A stretch of DNA of 5,940 nt from an uncultured Collinsella sp. GTDB taxonomy: Bacteria; Actinomycetota; Coriobacteriia; Coriobacteriales; Coriobacteriaceae. Where the stretch lies: positions 1-5,940 of the forward strand of contig CABRIF010000126.1 in NCBI GenBank assembly GCA_902470925.1. Direction: 5' to 3'. A program made the translations under genes and the position numbers. A model generated the notes under the pieces. The model was not told where the DNA came from. It worked only from the letters and a program-made list of their open reading frames with translations, and did not search any database. This document shows, piece after piece, positions 1-5,940 of the stretch (the first letter of the stretch is position 1; every line of letters begins with the position of its first letter).

Positions 1-81
1 GGATCGGGCTGCGGCTCCGGGTCGGGATTCGGATCGGGGTCGGGCTGCGGTTCCGGATCGGGGCCCGGCTCCGGGTCGATC
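1..81 (-). repeat. 36-bp period coding repeat (Pro-Asp/Glu/Gln/Asn tract)
   Basis: On the coding (minus) strand this encodes residues from about 1246, alternating proline with Asp, Glu, Gln or Asn. On the plus strand, TCGGGCTGCGG occurs at 4-14 and again at 40-50, and near-identical sequence follows each copy. The period is therefore 36 bp, or 12 codons. Such tracts are typical of extended, cell-wall-spanning stalks in surface proteins of Gram-positive bacteria. The tract touches the window edge, so its copy number is unknown. Confidence 0.8.
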
Positions 82-3000
82 ACGTCGGCAAGCCCCTCGA
101 TCGCGGCGCGGATGGCTGCCGCCGCAGCGTCGATGTCCTGCTGCGAGGCGTCGTCGCGCACAAGGATTGCGGCGCCGTCGGCGCAGGCCGCGCCCAGCGC
201 CGCCACGCTCGCAGGCGTCTTGTTCGCAAGCGGGGCCTGCTGCGCCTCGGTGAGCGCCGCGATGAGCCCGTCGGTCGTCGGGGCGTCCCCGCGCACACCG
301 CTCACCTGGAGTTCGGCTGCGCCGGCAAAGGCGTTGCCCGCAAGGGAGCTGGTTGCCACGAGGGTCACGTAGCGCCCCTCGACCGCCTTGAGCGGCACGA
401 TGCTCGCCGCGCGCGTGGATGCCTGGCGCACGTCGGGGAAGCTGCCCTGCGCCGCGGGGGTGCCGGCGGGGATGCCCTTCGGGTCCTCGGCGGTCACGAA
501 GACCTGGTAGTCCTTGACAAGGCCGTTGGCGTTGGACTGGCGCGGCAGGTAGGACAGGCCATCCACCGCGTAGGTGGCGCCCAGGTCGATGGTGAGGTAG
601 TGCGGGAAGGCATCGGCGCCGCCGCCGTACTTGGTGTGCCAGAAGGTCTCGGGATCGCCGTCGAAGGCGTTCGTGGCCGGCGCCTGCTCGCTGGCGGTTT
701 CCTGCGAGGAGGTTCCGGCGAGCCGATAGAGCTTCTGGTCGATGGGATGGGCGAGCACGGTGTCGGCCACGGTGAGCGCGGCAGAACCGCTCCACCAGCC
801 CTGCGTCACCTGCACGGTGAGGGTGCCGGGGCGGGTGTTGGCGGGAACCTGCACCACGCCTGCCGCGCGCCCATCGGCGCTCACGGCCAGCTCGCCGACC
901 GTGCGCGCCGCGTCGGCCTCGCCGTCCGCATCGGACACCAGGGAGAGCTGGGCGGTTGCGCCCGGCTCCAGCCCCGAGACGAGCACGCCCACCGTGGCGT
1001 TCGGCGCCACCTCGGAGCGCGAAAGCGCGACCTCAGGGGTGTAGGCCGCCGTGACGGTGAACGCCACGTGGTCGGCATTTGCCCCGGCGGGGTCGGTGGT
1101 GAGCTCGTAGGTCCCGGGTCTGACGGCGGGCACCGCAAACTCAAGCGTGCCCGTGCCGGCACCGTCCACCTCGACCACGCCGAGCTCGGTGTCGCCGAAG
1201 TGCACCGCCACCTGCGTGTTCGGCTTGAAGTCGGTCAGCGTGGCCGTCACCGCGGCGCCCTGCGCGCCGGATGCCGCCGACAGGGCCAGGTTGTTGCCGA
1301 ACACCGTGGCGCCGCCGGTGACATGCACGGAAACGGTATCGGTGGCAGACGCCTCACCCGCGGTGAAGGTGATGGTGCCGGTGTGCGTGCCGGCGCCGGG
1401 CAGCTCGGCGAGGACGAGCTCCCACAGGCCGTTTTGCGCACGGTTATTGTTGTTGTTCGCGTTCGGGGCCTGGTAGGGGCGGCGCTGCACCACCTCAAGG
1501 GGCGCCTCGCCGCCGTTGTCCCAGACGATCTTCGCGCTCACGTCGGCGGCATCGGTCATGGGCATGTAGCCGCGCGCGATCGTGTGGCGCACGCCCACCG
1601 AGGGCGCGCAGGAAAGGTCGCTGGCGGCCACGAGCGGCTTGTTCACCAGGCCGTCCTCGGCGTAGAAATCGGCGCCGAGCAGGGTGAGGGCGGGCACCGT
1701 GTCGGCCAGGCGGCGCTTGAGGTCGGCGAGCTTGCCGGCGCGTTTGGCCTGCGGGGACCACGCCACCTCGGCCAGTGCCATGGCGCGCGGATAGGACGGG
1801 AAGAAGAAGTCCTGGATGCTGCGCGCGTGCTCGGCCCACATGGCGCCCTCCACGCCGCGTAGCGTGTTCTCGGCCACGCCGGCTCGCGCCACCGGGTCGT
1901 AGTCGTAGAACTTGGAGAGGTCGGCGGTGCCGGCCGCCCAGGTGGGGCCCCACACATTGTAGCCAGCTTTCTGCGGGAAGTACGCGTTGCCGGCAGCCGA
2001 CCAGATCACCTGCGCGCCCGCGGTGTTCACCTTGTTCTGCACGTGTCCCAGGTTGCCGTTCCAGTACTGGATGGTGTCGCCGGCCTTGATCTCGCCGGTG
2101 CCGTCGGCCCACTCGTTCCAGCCGATGGGCGACAGCCCCATGTCGCGCACGATCTGGGCGGCGCGGGTGAGGAACGGGCCGTGCGTGCCGGGACGCTCGG
2201 CGTTCATGCGGTGCGGCTCGTCGCCACCGATGTGGATGGAGCCGGAGCCGGTGATGTCGGTCACCTGCTTCACCACGTGCTTGAAGAAGGTCCAGGTGGC
2301 GTCGTTGTCCGGGTCGAGGTAGGAGTTGCCCACCGCCGACGTGGTTTGGATGGGCGCGCAGACCCACTGGGCGGGGTCGGCGATAGCGGCGCCCGTCTCG
2401 GGGTCCACGGTGCCGTTGTGCGAGGAGCCTGCGCTGTTGAGCTGCGGAATCGCGTGCAGGATGGCCTGCGAGTGCCCGGGGATGTCGATCTCGGGGATCA
2501 CCTGGATGTGGTGCTCGCCGGCGTAGGCAACGATGTCGCGCAGGTCGTCTTGGGTGTAGAACCCGCCCACGCCGGGCGTGGCCTGCTGCTGGGTGGTGCC
2601 CATGGCGGTTTGGCCGGAGATGCCCGTGAGGCGCGTGTAGTCGATGGTGTCGCCCGCCTCGCGGCCCTCGTTGGTCACCTCGATGCGCCAGCCCTGGTCG
2701 TCGGCCAGATGCAGGTGCAGGTAGGAGAACTTGTAGAGCGCCATGACGTCGATGGACTGCTTGATCTCGTCCACCGTGAGGAAGGAGCGCGCCGGGTCGA
2801 GCATGATGCCGCGGTACTCGAAGCGCGGGGCGTCCTCGATGTGCAGCGCCGGCGCGGTCCAGGGGCCGTTGCTGGTGAAGTCGGCCACGGCAAAGGGGCC
2901 GAAGAGCTGGTAGATGGTCTGGATGCCGTTGAACAGGCCGTGGGTGCCCGACGCGGTGAGCGTGATGCCCGCGTGTGTGACGTCGAGGGTATAGGCCTCC

Positions 3001-3815
3001 TCGCCGTGTGCGGCGGCCTTGTCCAGCTTGAGTGTGATGGTCGAGCCGCCCTGGGACGCGGTGCCTACCACGGGTAGCTTGAAGCCGGTGGAGGTGCGCA
3101 GGGTGCGGGCGAGCTTCTCGGCCTCGGTTGCCGCCTCGTCGGTGGCCACGATGGACGTGTCCGCATCGAGCGTGAACGCCTCGCCGTCGCGGGCCTCGTA
3201 GGTGGCCGGCATGGGCACCACCGAGGGCAGGTCCTCGCCGGTTGCGGGCGGCTTGCCCGCCCAGGTGCCGAAGACCTCGACCTCCCAGATGCCCACGGGA
3301 TAGGAGCTGTTCCGAGACGTGACGTGGATGCGCACGTGGCGGGCCGTCGCACCGGCGAGCGTGGTGGTGACCTCCTCGGAGGGCGTGGTTTGCGTCTTGG
3401 TGGCAACCTCGGTCCAGTCGCGCCCGTTGCTTGAGGTCTCGATGGCATACGAGGTGCCGTACTGCTTGCCCCAGGTCACGGTGATGTGGTCGAGCGTGGC
3501 GCTGGCCCCCAGGTCGATGGCGAGCCAAACGTCATCGGCGCTGTTGGCCGACCAGCGGCTGGCGGACGGGGAGCGGAAATTCTCTCCCTTATCGCGCCAG
3601 GTACGGTCGCCGCCCTTGTCGCCGTCGATGGCGAGCGACGGGCCCCATTGACCCTCCTTCTCCACGCCCGAGGCGGTGGCGGTGCCCTTGAGCGCCAGGT
3701 TGCTGACGTTTTCTGCAGCTACGGCGCGACCCGGCAGGCAGGGGAGCATCATCACCACCCAGGCACAGATGAGCAGGGCCGCCAGGGCCCTTCGGACACA
3801 GCGGTTTCGCATCAT
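1..3815 (-). CDS. Secreted multidomain GH20 beta-N-acetylhexosaminidase, C-terminus missing
   Basis: Predicted to release terminal beta-linked GlcNAc/GalNAc from host or mucin glycans outside the cell. The frame is open for 1271 codons from a double ATG (3815 and 3812) and leaves the window without a stop. Residues 1-34 form a signal peptide: basic MMRNRCVRR, hydrophobic core, likely cleavage after AVAA. F5/8C domain at about 38-185; GH20 N-terminal domain about 196-310; catalytic barrel about 330-715. Active-site landmarks: R335 in YRGIMLD, D372 in HLADDQGW, D444 and H448 in PEIDIPGH, the catalytic D532-E533 in HIGGDE, Y612, W660 and E662 in MWAEH. Three beta-rich modules follow (about 732-1020, with five consecutive Asn at 787-791), then a second F5/8C domain (about 1034-1175), a FIVAR-like helical module (about 1182-1245) and a Pro/Asp/Glu-rich tract. 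A surface anchor (LPXTG or membrane helix) probably lies beyond the edge. The family call is firm; the exact substrate is not. The usual O6-contact Asp appears replaced by P614. Confidence 0.95.
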   Translation of the reverse strand, partial: MMRNRCVRRALAALLICAWVVMMLPCLPGRAVAAENVSNLALKGTATASGVEKEGQWGPSLAIDGDKGGDRTWRDKGENFRSPSASRWSANSADDVWLAIDLGASATLDHITVTWGKQYGTSYAIETSSNGRDWTEVATKTQTTPSEEVTTTLAGATARHVRIHVTSRNSSYPVGIWEVEVFGTWAGKPPATGEDLPSVVPMPATYEARDGEAFTLDADTSIVATDEAATEAEKLARTLRTSTGFKLPVVGTASQGGSTITLKLDKAAAHGEEAYTLDVTHAGITLTASGTHGLFNGIQTIYQLFGPFAVADFTSNGPWTAPALHIEDAPRFEYRGIMLDPARSFLTVDEIKQSIDVMALYKFSYLHLHLADDQGWRIEVTNEGREAGDTIDYTRLTGISGQTAMGTTQQQATPGVGGFYTQDDLRDIVAYAGEHHIQVIPEIDIPGHSQAILHAIPQLNSAGSSHNGTVDPETGAAIADPAQWVCAPIQTTSAVGNSYLDPDNDATWTFFKHVVKQVTDITGSGSIHIGGDEPHRMNAERPGTHGPFLTRAAQIVRDMGLSPIGWNEWADGTGEIKAGDTIQYWNGNLGHVQNKVNTAGAQVIWSAAGNAYFPQKAGYNVWGPTWAAGTADLSKFYDYDPVARAGVAENTLRGVEGAMWAEHARSIQDFFFPSYPRAMALAEVAWSPQAKRAGKLADLKRRLADTVPALTLLGADFYAEDGLVNKPLVAASDLSCAPSVGVRHTIARGYMPMTDAADVSAKIVWDNGGEAPLEVVQRRPYQAPNANNNNNRAQNGLWELVLAELPGAGTHTGTITFTAGEASATDTVSVHVTGGATVFGNNLALSAASGAQGAAVTATLTDFKPNTQVAVHFGDTELGVVEVDGAGTGTLEFAVPAVRPGTYELTTDPAGANADHVAFTVTAAYTPEVALSRSEVAPNATVGVLVSGLEPGATAQLSLVSDADGEADAARTVGELAVSADGRAAGVVQVPANTRPGTLTVQVTQGWWSGSAALTVADTVLAHPIDQKLYRLAGTSSQETASEQAPATNAFDGDPETFWHTKYGGGADAFPHYLTIDLGATYAVDGLSYLPRQSNANGLVKDYQVFVTAEDPKGIPAGTPAAQGSFPDVRQASTRAASIVPLKAVEGRYVTLVATSSLAGNAFAGAAELQVSGVRGDAPTTDGLIAALTEAQQAPLANKTPASVAALGAACADGAAILVRDDASQQDIDAAAAAIRAAIEGLADVIDPEPGPDPEPQPDPDPNPDPEPQPD

Positions 3816-3820
3816 GAAAA

Positions 3821-3828
3821 CCCCTCTC
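3821..3828 (-). promoter_or_regulatory. Ribosome binding site of the GH20 gene
   Basis: The minus strand reads GAGAGGGG here. The AGAGG core ends 7 nt before the ATG at 3815 and the final G lies 5 nt before it. The second ATG, at 3812, is also within reach (8 nt from the last G), so either Met could initiate; the proteins differ by one residue. The following signal peptide supports starting here. Confidence 0.7.
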
Positions 3829-3838
3829 GTTTCCGGTG

Positions 3839-3862
3839 GCGCGCGGTGCAGCTCCGGCGCGC
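3839..3862 (-). other. GC-rich hairpin in the GH20 leader
   Basis: GCGCGC at 3839-3844 pairs with GCGCGC at 3857-3862, and GG at 3845-3846 pairs with CC at 3854-3855. One base is bulged (3856) and the loop is 7 nt. The hairpin sits 10 nt upstream of the ribosome binding site in the leader of the leftward gene. No T-run follows in either direction, so it is not an intrinsic terminator. A role in mRNA stability or translation is possible, but GC-rich DNA often forms such stems by chance. Confidence 0.4.
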
Positions 3863-3888
3863 TCGGGGCGAATCCCCAACATACTCAC

Positions 3889-3916
3889 TGTATAGGTACG
3901 CACGGAGAATGTTTTC
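3889..3916 (-). promoter_or_regulatory. Possible promoter of the GH20 gene
   Basis: In the AT-richer centre of the intergenic region the minus strand has TATACA (3894-3889), a fair -10 hexamer. The best -35 at 16 bp spacing is GAAAAC (3916-3911), which matches TTGACA poorly. If used, transcription would start near 3882 and give a leader of about 65 nt containing the GC-rich hairpin. Assigned by eye; weak. Confidence 0.25.
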
Positions 3917-3968
3917 GTACGCTGTCTTTTCTCAGCCAACGGTTGGTTCTGGTCGGCGAGCGGTTGAA

Positions 3969-3994
3969 GCAGGTATGAGCTTTGCGATACCTGC
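3969..3994. promoter_or_regulatory. Perfect 8-bp inverted repeat, candidate operator
   Basis: GCAGGTAT (3969-3976) and ATACCTGC (3987-3994) are exact reverse complements separated by 10 bp. The arm centres are 18 bp apart, a little under two helical turns, so a dimeric regulator could contact both arms. The site lies between the two divergent genes and overlaps the proposed -35 of the rightward gene, a common position for a repressor operator. As RNA it would be an 8-bp stem with a 10-nt loop. No regulator gene is in the window and I cannot name a cognate family. Confidence 0.45.
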
Positions 3995-4011
3995 AGGAAA
4001 ACCTCCATATT
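3982..4011 (+). promoter_or_regulatory. Possible promoter of the ABC transporter gene
   Basis: TTGCGA (3982-3987) and CATATT (4006-4011), 18 bp apart, each match four of six consensus positions for a housekeeping promoter. The start of transcription would be near 4018, giving a leader of roughly 40-70 nt depending on which ATG is used. An alternative -10, GATAAT at 4038-4043, has no convincing -35. Assigned by eye; low certainty. Confidence 0.3.
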
Positions 4012-4077
4012 CGACCCCGCGCACAGCCGGAACGGGCGATAATGGGGTACCAACGATGAAGCAAGAACACGAGGCTC

Positions 4078-4081
4078 AAGG
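4078..4081 (+). promoter_or_regulatory. Short Shine-Dalgarno site deciding the ABC start
   Basis: AAGG ends 7 nt before the ATG at 4089, the usual spacing. The in-frame ATG at 4056 is preceded only by GGGG 8 nt upstream, which is a poorer match to the anti-Shine-Dalgarno sequence. Together with the family-typical MIEI start this favours 4089, but 4056 (adding MKQEHEAQGGR) is not excluded. Confidence 0.4.
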
Positions 4082-4088
4082 CGGGCGT

Positions 4089-5894
4089 ATGATAGAGATT
4101 CGCGGCATCACGAAGTCGTATACAACGGGCGATCTGGTCCAGCGGGCGCTGGACGGCGTGTCCATCACGTTTCGCGACAGCGAGTTCGTGGCGGTGCTGG
4201 GGCCGTCGGGTTCGGGCAAGACCACGTTCTTGAATATCCTGGGCGGCTTCGATCGCGCCGATGCGGGCGAGATCGTGGTGGGCGGCACCTCGACCGCGCG
4301 CTATACCGATGCCGACTGGGACACCTACCGCAACCACCGCATCGGGTTCATCTTCCAAAGCTACAACCTCATTCCGCACCAGACGGTGCTCGCCAACGTT
4401 GAGCTGGCGCTGACGCTGGCGGGGGTGGGCCGCGAGGAGCGGACCCGCCGGGCCCGCGCCGCGCTGGAGCGCGTGGGGCTGGGCGAGCACGTGAACAAGC
4501 GGCCCGCGCAGCTGTCTGGCGGCCAGATGCAGCGCGTGGCGATTGCGCGCGCCCTGGTGAACGACCCCGAGATCGTGCTGGCCGACGAGCCCACCGGCGC
4601 GCTCGACACCGAGACGGGCATCCAGGTGATGGAGCTTCTGGCCGAGGTCGCCCGCGAGCGCTTGGTGATCATGGTGACCCACAACCCGCAGCTCGCCGAG
4701 GAGTACGCCACGCGCATCGTCCGCATCAAGGACGGCCGCATCGTGGACGACTCGCAGCCGGTGCGCGCGCAGGAGCCATCGGCGGTGCCTGCGGCGGCAG
4801 GGGACGTGCCCGGCGCGAATAGCGCTGCGAACGACGCTGCGACAGGCGCGGCGGGCGCGACGACGGATCCCGCGCGCACCGCGGGGCGACCTGCGTCGTC
4901 GGGAGGCGCCGATGCCGCTGCGGAGGCTGATACGGAGGGGTCCGCGGCGCTGCCGGCCGCGGACGACGCTGCAGCCGCGTCCGCCGCTGCCGGCAACCGC
5001 GGCCCCCGTCGCACCGGCCGCCGGGCCTCGATGGGCTTTCTCACCGCCCTGTCGCTGTCCTTCAACAACCTTATGACCAAGAAGGGCCGCACGATCATGA
5101 CGGCCTTCGCCGGCTCGATCGGCATCATCGGCATCGCGGCGATCCTGGCGCTCTCCAACGGCGTGAACGGCTACATCGCCAAGGTGGAGCAGGATACGCT
5201 GTCGAGCTACCCGCTCACGATTGCCCGCCAGAGCTATGACCTCACGAGCATGCTGACCGGCGATGGCTCGGGCGAGGGCGCGGATGCGGGCGCATCGTCG
5301 GATGGCTCCGCGGATGCGGGCGCCGGTGCGGATGCGGGTTCTTCCGCCGGCTCGACCGCATCGACCACGCCGGGCAAAAACGACAAGATCGGCGTCTTCA
5401 CCATGGTGTCCGACATGTTCGCCAGCGTGAAATCCAACGACATGACGAGCTTCAAGCAGTTTTTGGACAAGGGCGGCAACGGCATCCGCGACCATGTGAG
5501 CGTCATCCAGTACGACTACGGCATCACGCCGCTTGTCTTTCGCGCTGATACCTCCGCCGGCGTGCAGGAGCTTTCGCCCAACGCCCTGAGCAGCGCGCTG
5601 TCGGGCGGGGCGTCGAGCGCGGCCACGGCCGGTACGATGATGACGGGCTCGTCGGCCTTCAACGAGATGATCGACGACCCCGAGCTGCTGGACGAGCAGT
5701 ACGACGTGGTGGCCGGCCGCTGGGCCACGGCGCCGGACGAGTGCGTGCTCGTGCTGTCGAAAAGCGGGAAGGTGAGCGACTACACCCTCTATAGCATCGG
5801 CGTGCTCGACCCCGCGGTGCTCGAGCGGATGGTGGACGCCACGATGAACGGGACCGGCAGCGTGGAGGTGCCGGATGCGGACGCCGACTTCACC
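4089..5894 (+). CDS. MacB/FtsX-type ABC transporter, fused ATPase-permease, 3' truncated
   Basis: The first 602 residues of a membrane ABC protein carrying ATPase and permease in one chain. ATPase domain, residues 1-222: Walker A GPSGSGKTT (38-46), Q-loop Q90, signature LSGGQ (142-146), Walker B ending in D166 with catalytic E167, D-loop ALD (171-173), switch His H198. The order and spacing resemble the LolD/MacB ATPase family. A low-complexity linker rich in Ala, Gly, Asp and Ser follows (about 223-300), then a basic stretch with RRTGRR and the first membrane helix (about 335-356) after NNLMTKKGRT. An extracellular domain begins near 357 and includes a Gly/Ala/Asp/Ser insert (about 391-426). 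The genomic sequence stops at residue 602, so the remaining helices of the FtsX-like permease are lost. Beyond 5894 the frame continues through adapter as LSLIHISEPTRRRGI, which must not be annotated. Function is likely export of, or resistance to, a peptide or lipid-like compound; the substrate cannot be told. It is divergent from the hydrolase, with no evident shared role. Confidence 0.93.
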
Positions 5895-5940
5895 CTGTCT
5901 CTTATACACATCTCCGAGCCCACGAGACGTAGAGGAATCT
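5895..5940 (+). other. Illumina Nextera adapter read-through (artefact, not genomic)
   Basis: CTGTCTCTTATACACATCT (5895-5913) is the reverse complement of the Tn5 mosaic end used in Nextera kits. It is followed by CCGAGCCCACGAGAC (5914-5928), then eight bases GTAGAGGA (5929-5936) in the i7 index position, and ATCT (5937-5940), the first bases of the P7 side. From memory the index equals Nextera N712. The order and spacing match the synthetic oligonucleotide exactly, so the true contig ends at 5894. Confidence 0.97.

Noticed and set aside
600..3077. Long plus-strand open frames (600-1862 and 2043-3077) opposite the GH20 gene
   Set aside because: They are antisense shadows caused by GC-rich codon use, with no recognisable domain, and the opposite strand is clearly coding.
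1495..3528. A 677-residue minus-strand open frame inside the GH20 gene
   Set aside because: It is in a different frame from the GH20 frame, has a shuffled Arg/His/Gly-rich composition and matches no domain. It is a GC-rich shadow of the real gene.
1..3815. Lacto-N-biosidase as the identity of the GH20 protein
   Set aside because: The MLDPARSF, HLADDQGW and PEIDIPGH motifs fit classical beta-N-acetylhexosaminidases better than the bifidobacterial lacto-N-biosidase branch as I remember it; not fully excluded.
3896..3922. Two copies of GTACGC (3896-3901 and 3917-3922), 21 bp apart
   Set aside because: The direct repeat is only 6 bp and easily arises by chance; there is no further similarity around the copies.
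3975..4088. An upstream in-frame ATG at 3975 extending the ABC protein by 38 residues
   Set aside because: It overlaps the inverted repeat and promoter candidate, the extra residues have no ABC-family character, and the family normally starts within a few residues of MIEI.
3885..5909. A 674-residue minus-strand open frame antisense to the ABC gene, beginning MYKRQ
   Set aside because: Its start codon lies inside the Nextera adapter and the rest is antisense to a well-supported ABC gene. The His/Arg/Gly/Val-rich composition shows no domain.
5895..5913. A Tn5-like mosaic end that might suggest a transposon insertion in the ABC gene
   Set aside because: The bases that follow are the synthetic Nextera linker, index and P7 side, not transposon sequence, and there is no target-site duplication.

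Overview
The window is GC-rich throughout, with mostly G or C at third codon positions. It carries two divergent genes, both cut off by the window ends, separated by an intergenic region of about 270 bp that is more AT-rich in its middle. Gene content suggests a high-GC, gut-type actinobacterium: a secreted mucin/host-glycan hexosaminidase beside a fused ABC ATPase-permease with a long Ala/Gly/Asp-rich linker. A Coriobacteriia member such as Collinsella is my best guess. This is inference from protein style, since the window has no rRNA or other taxonomic marker.

Left part (1-3815, minus strand): one continuous reading frame of at least 1271 codons encodes a secreted multidomain family 20 glycoside hydrolase (beta-N-acetylhexosaminidase). 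Its order is signal peptide, F5/8 type C (CBM32-like) domain, GH20 N-terminal domain, GH20 catalytic barrel with the DE catalytic pair, three beta-rich modules, a second F5/8C domain, a FIVAR-like helical module and a Pro/Asp/Glu repeat. The frame runs off position 1 inside that repeat, so the C-terminal anchor is not seen.

Middle (3816-4088): the divergent control region. It holds a Shine-Dalgarno site and a strong hairpin in the leader of the hydrolase gene. It also holds a perfect 8-bp inverted repeat (GCAGGTAT-N10-ATACCTGC) overlapping a possible promoter for the rightward gene.

Right part (4089-5894, plus strand): the first 602 codons of a MacB/FtsX-type ABC transporter with ATPase and permease in one chain. 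The ATPase domain has every canonical motif. The chain stops within the extracellular domain, before the later membrane helices.

Right end (5895-5940): not genomic. It matches the Illumina Nextera read-through adapter, including an 8-base index and the first bases of the P7 side. With the left end lying in a 36-bp tandem repeat, the window looks like a whole short contig from a draft assembly. I found no convincing new biological system. The points most worth a second look are the adapter, the intergenic dyad and a substitution at the O6-contact position of the hexosaminidase active site.
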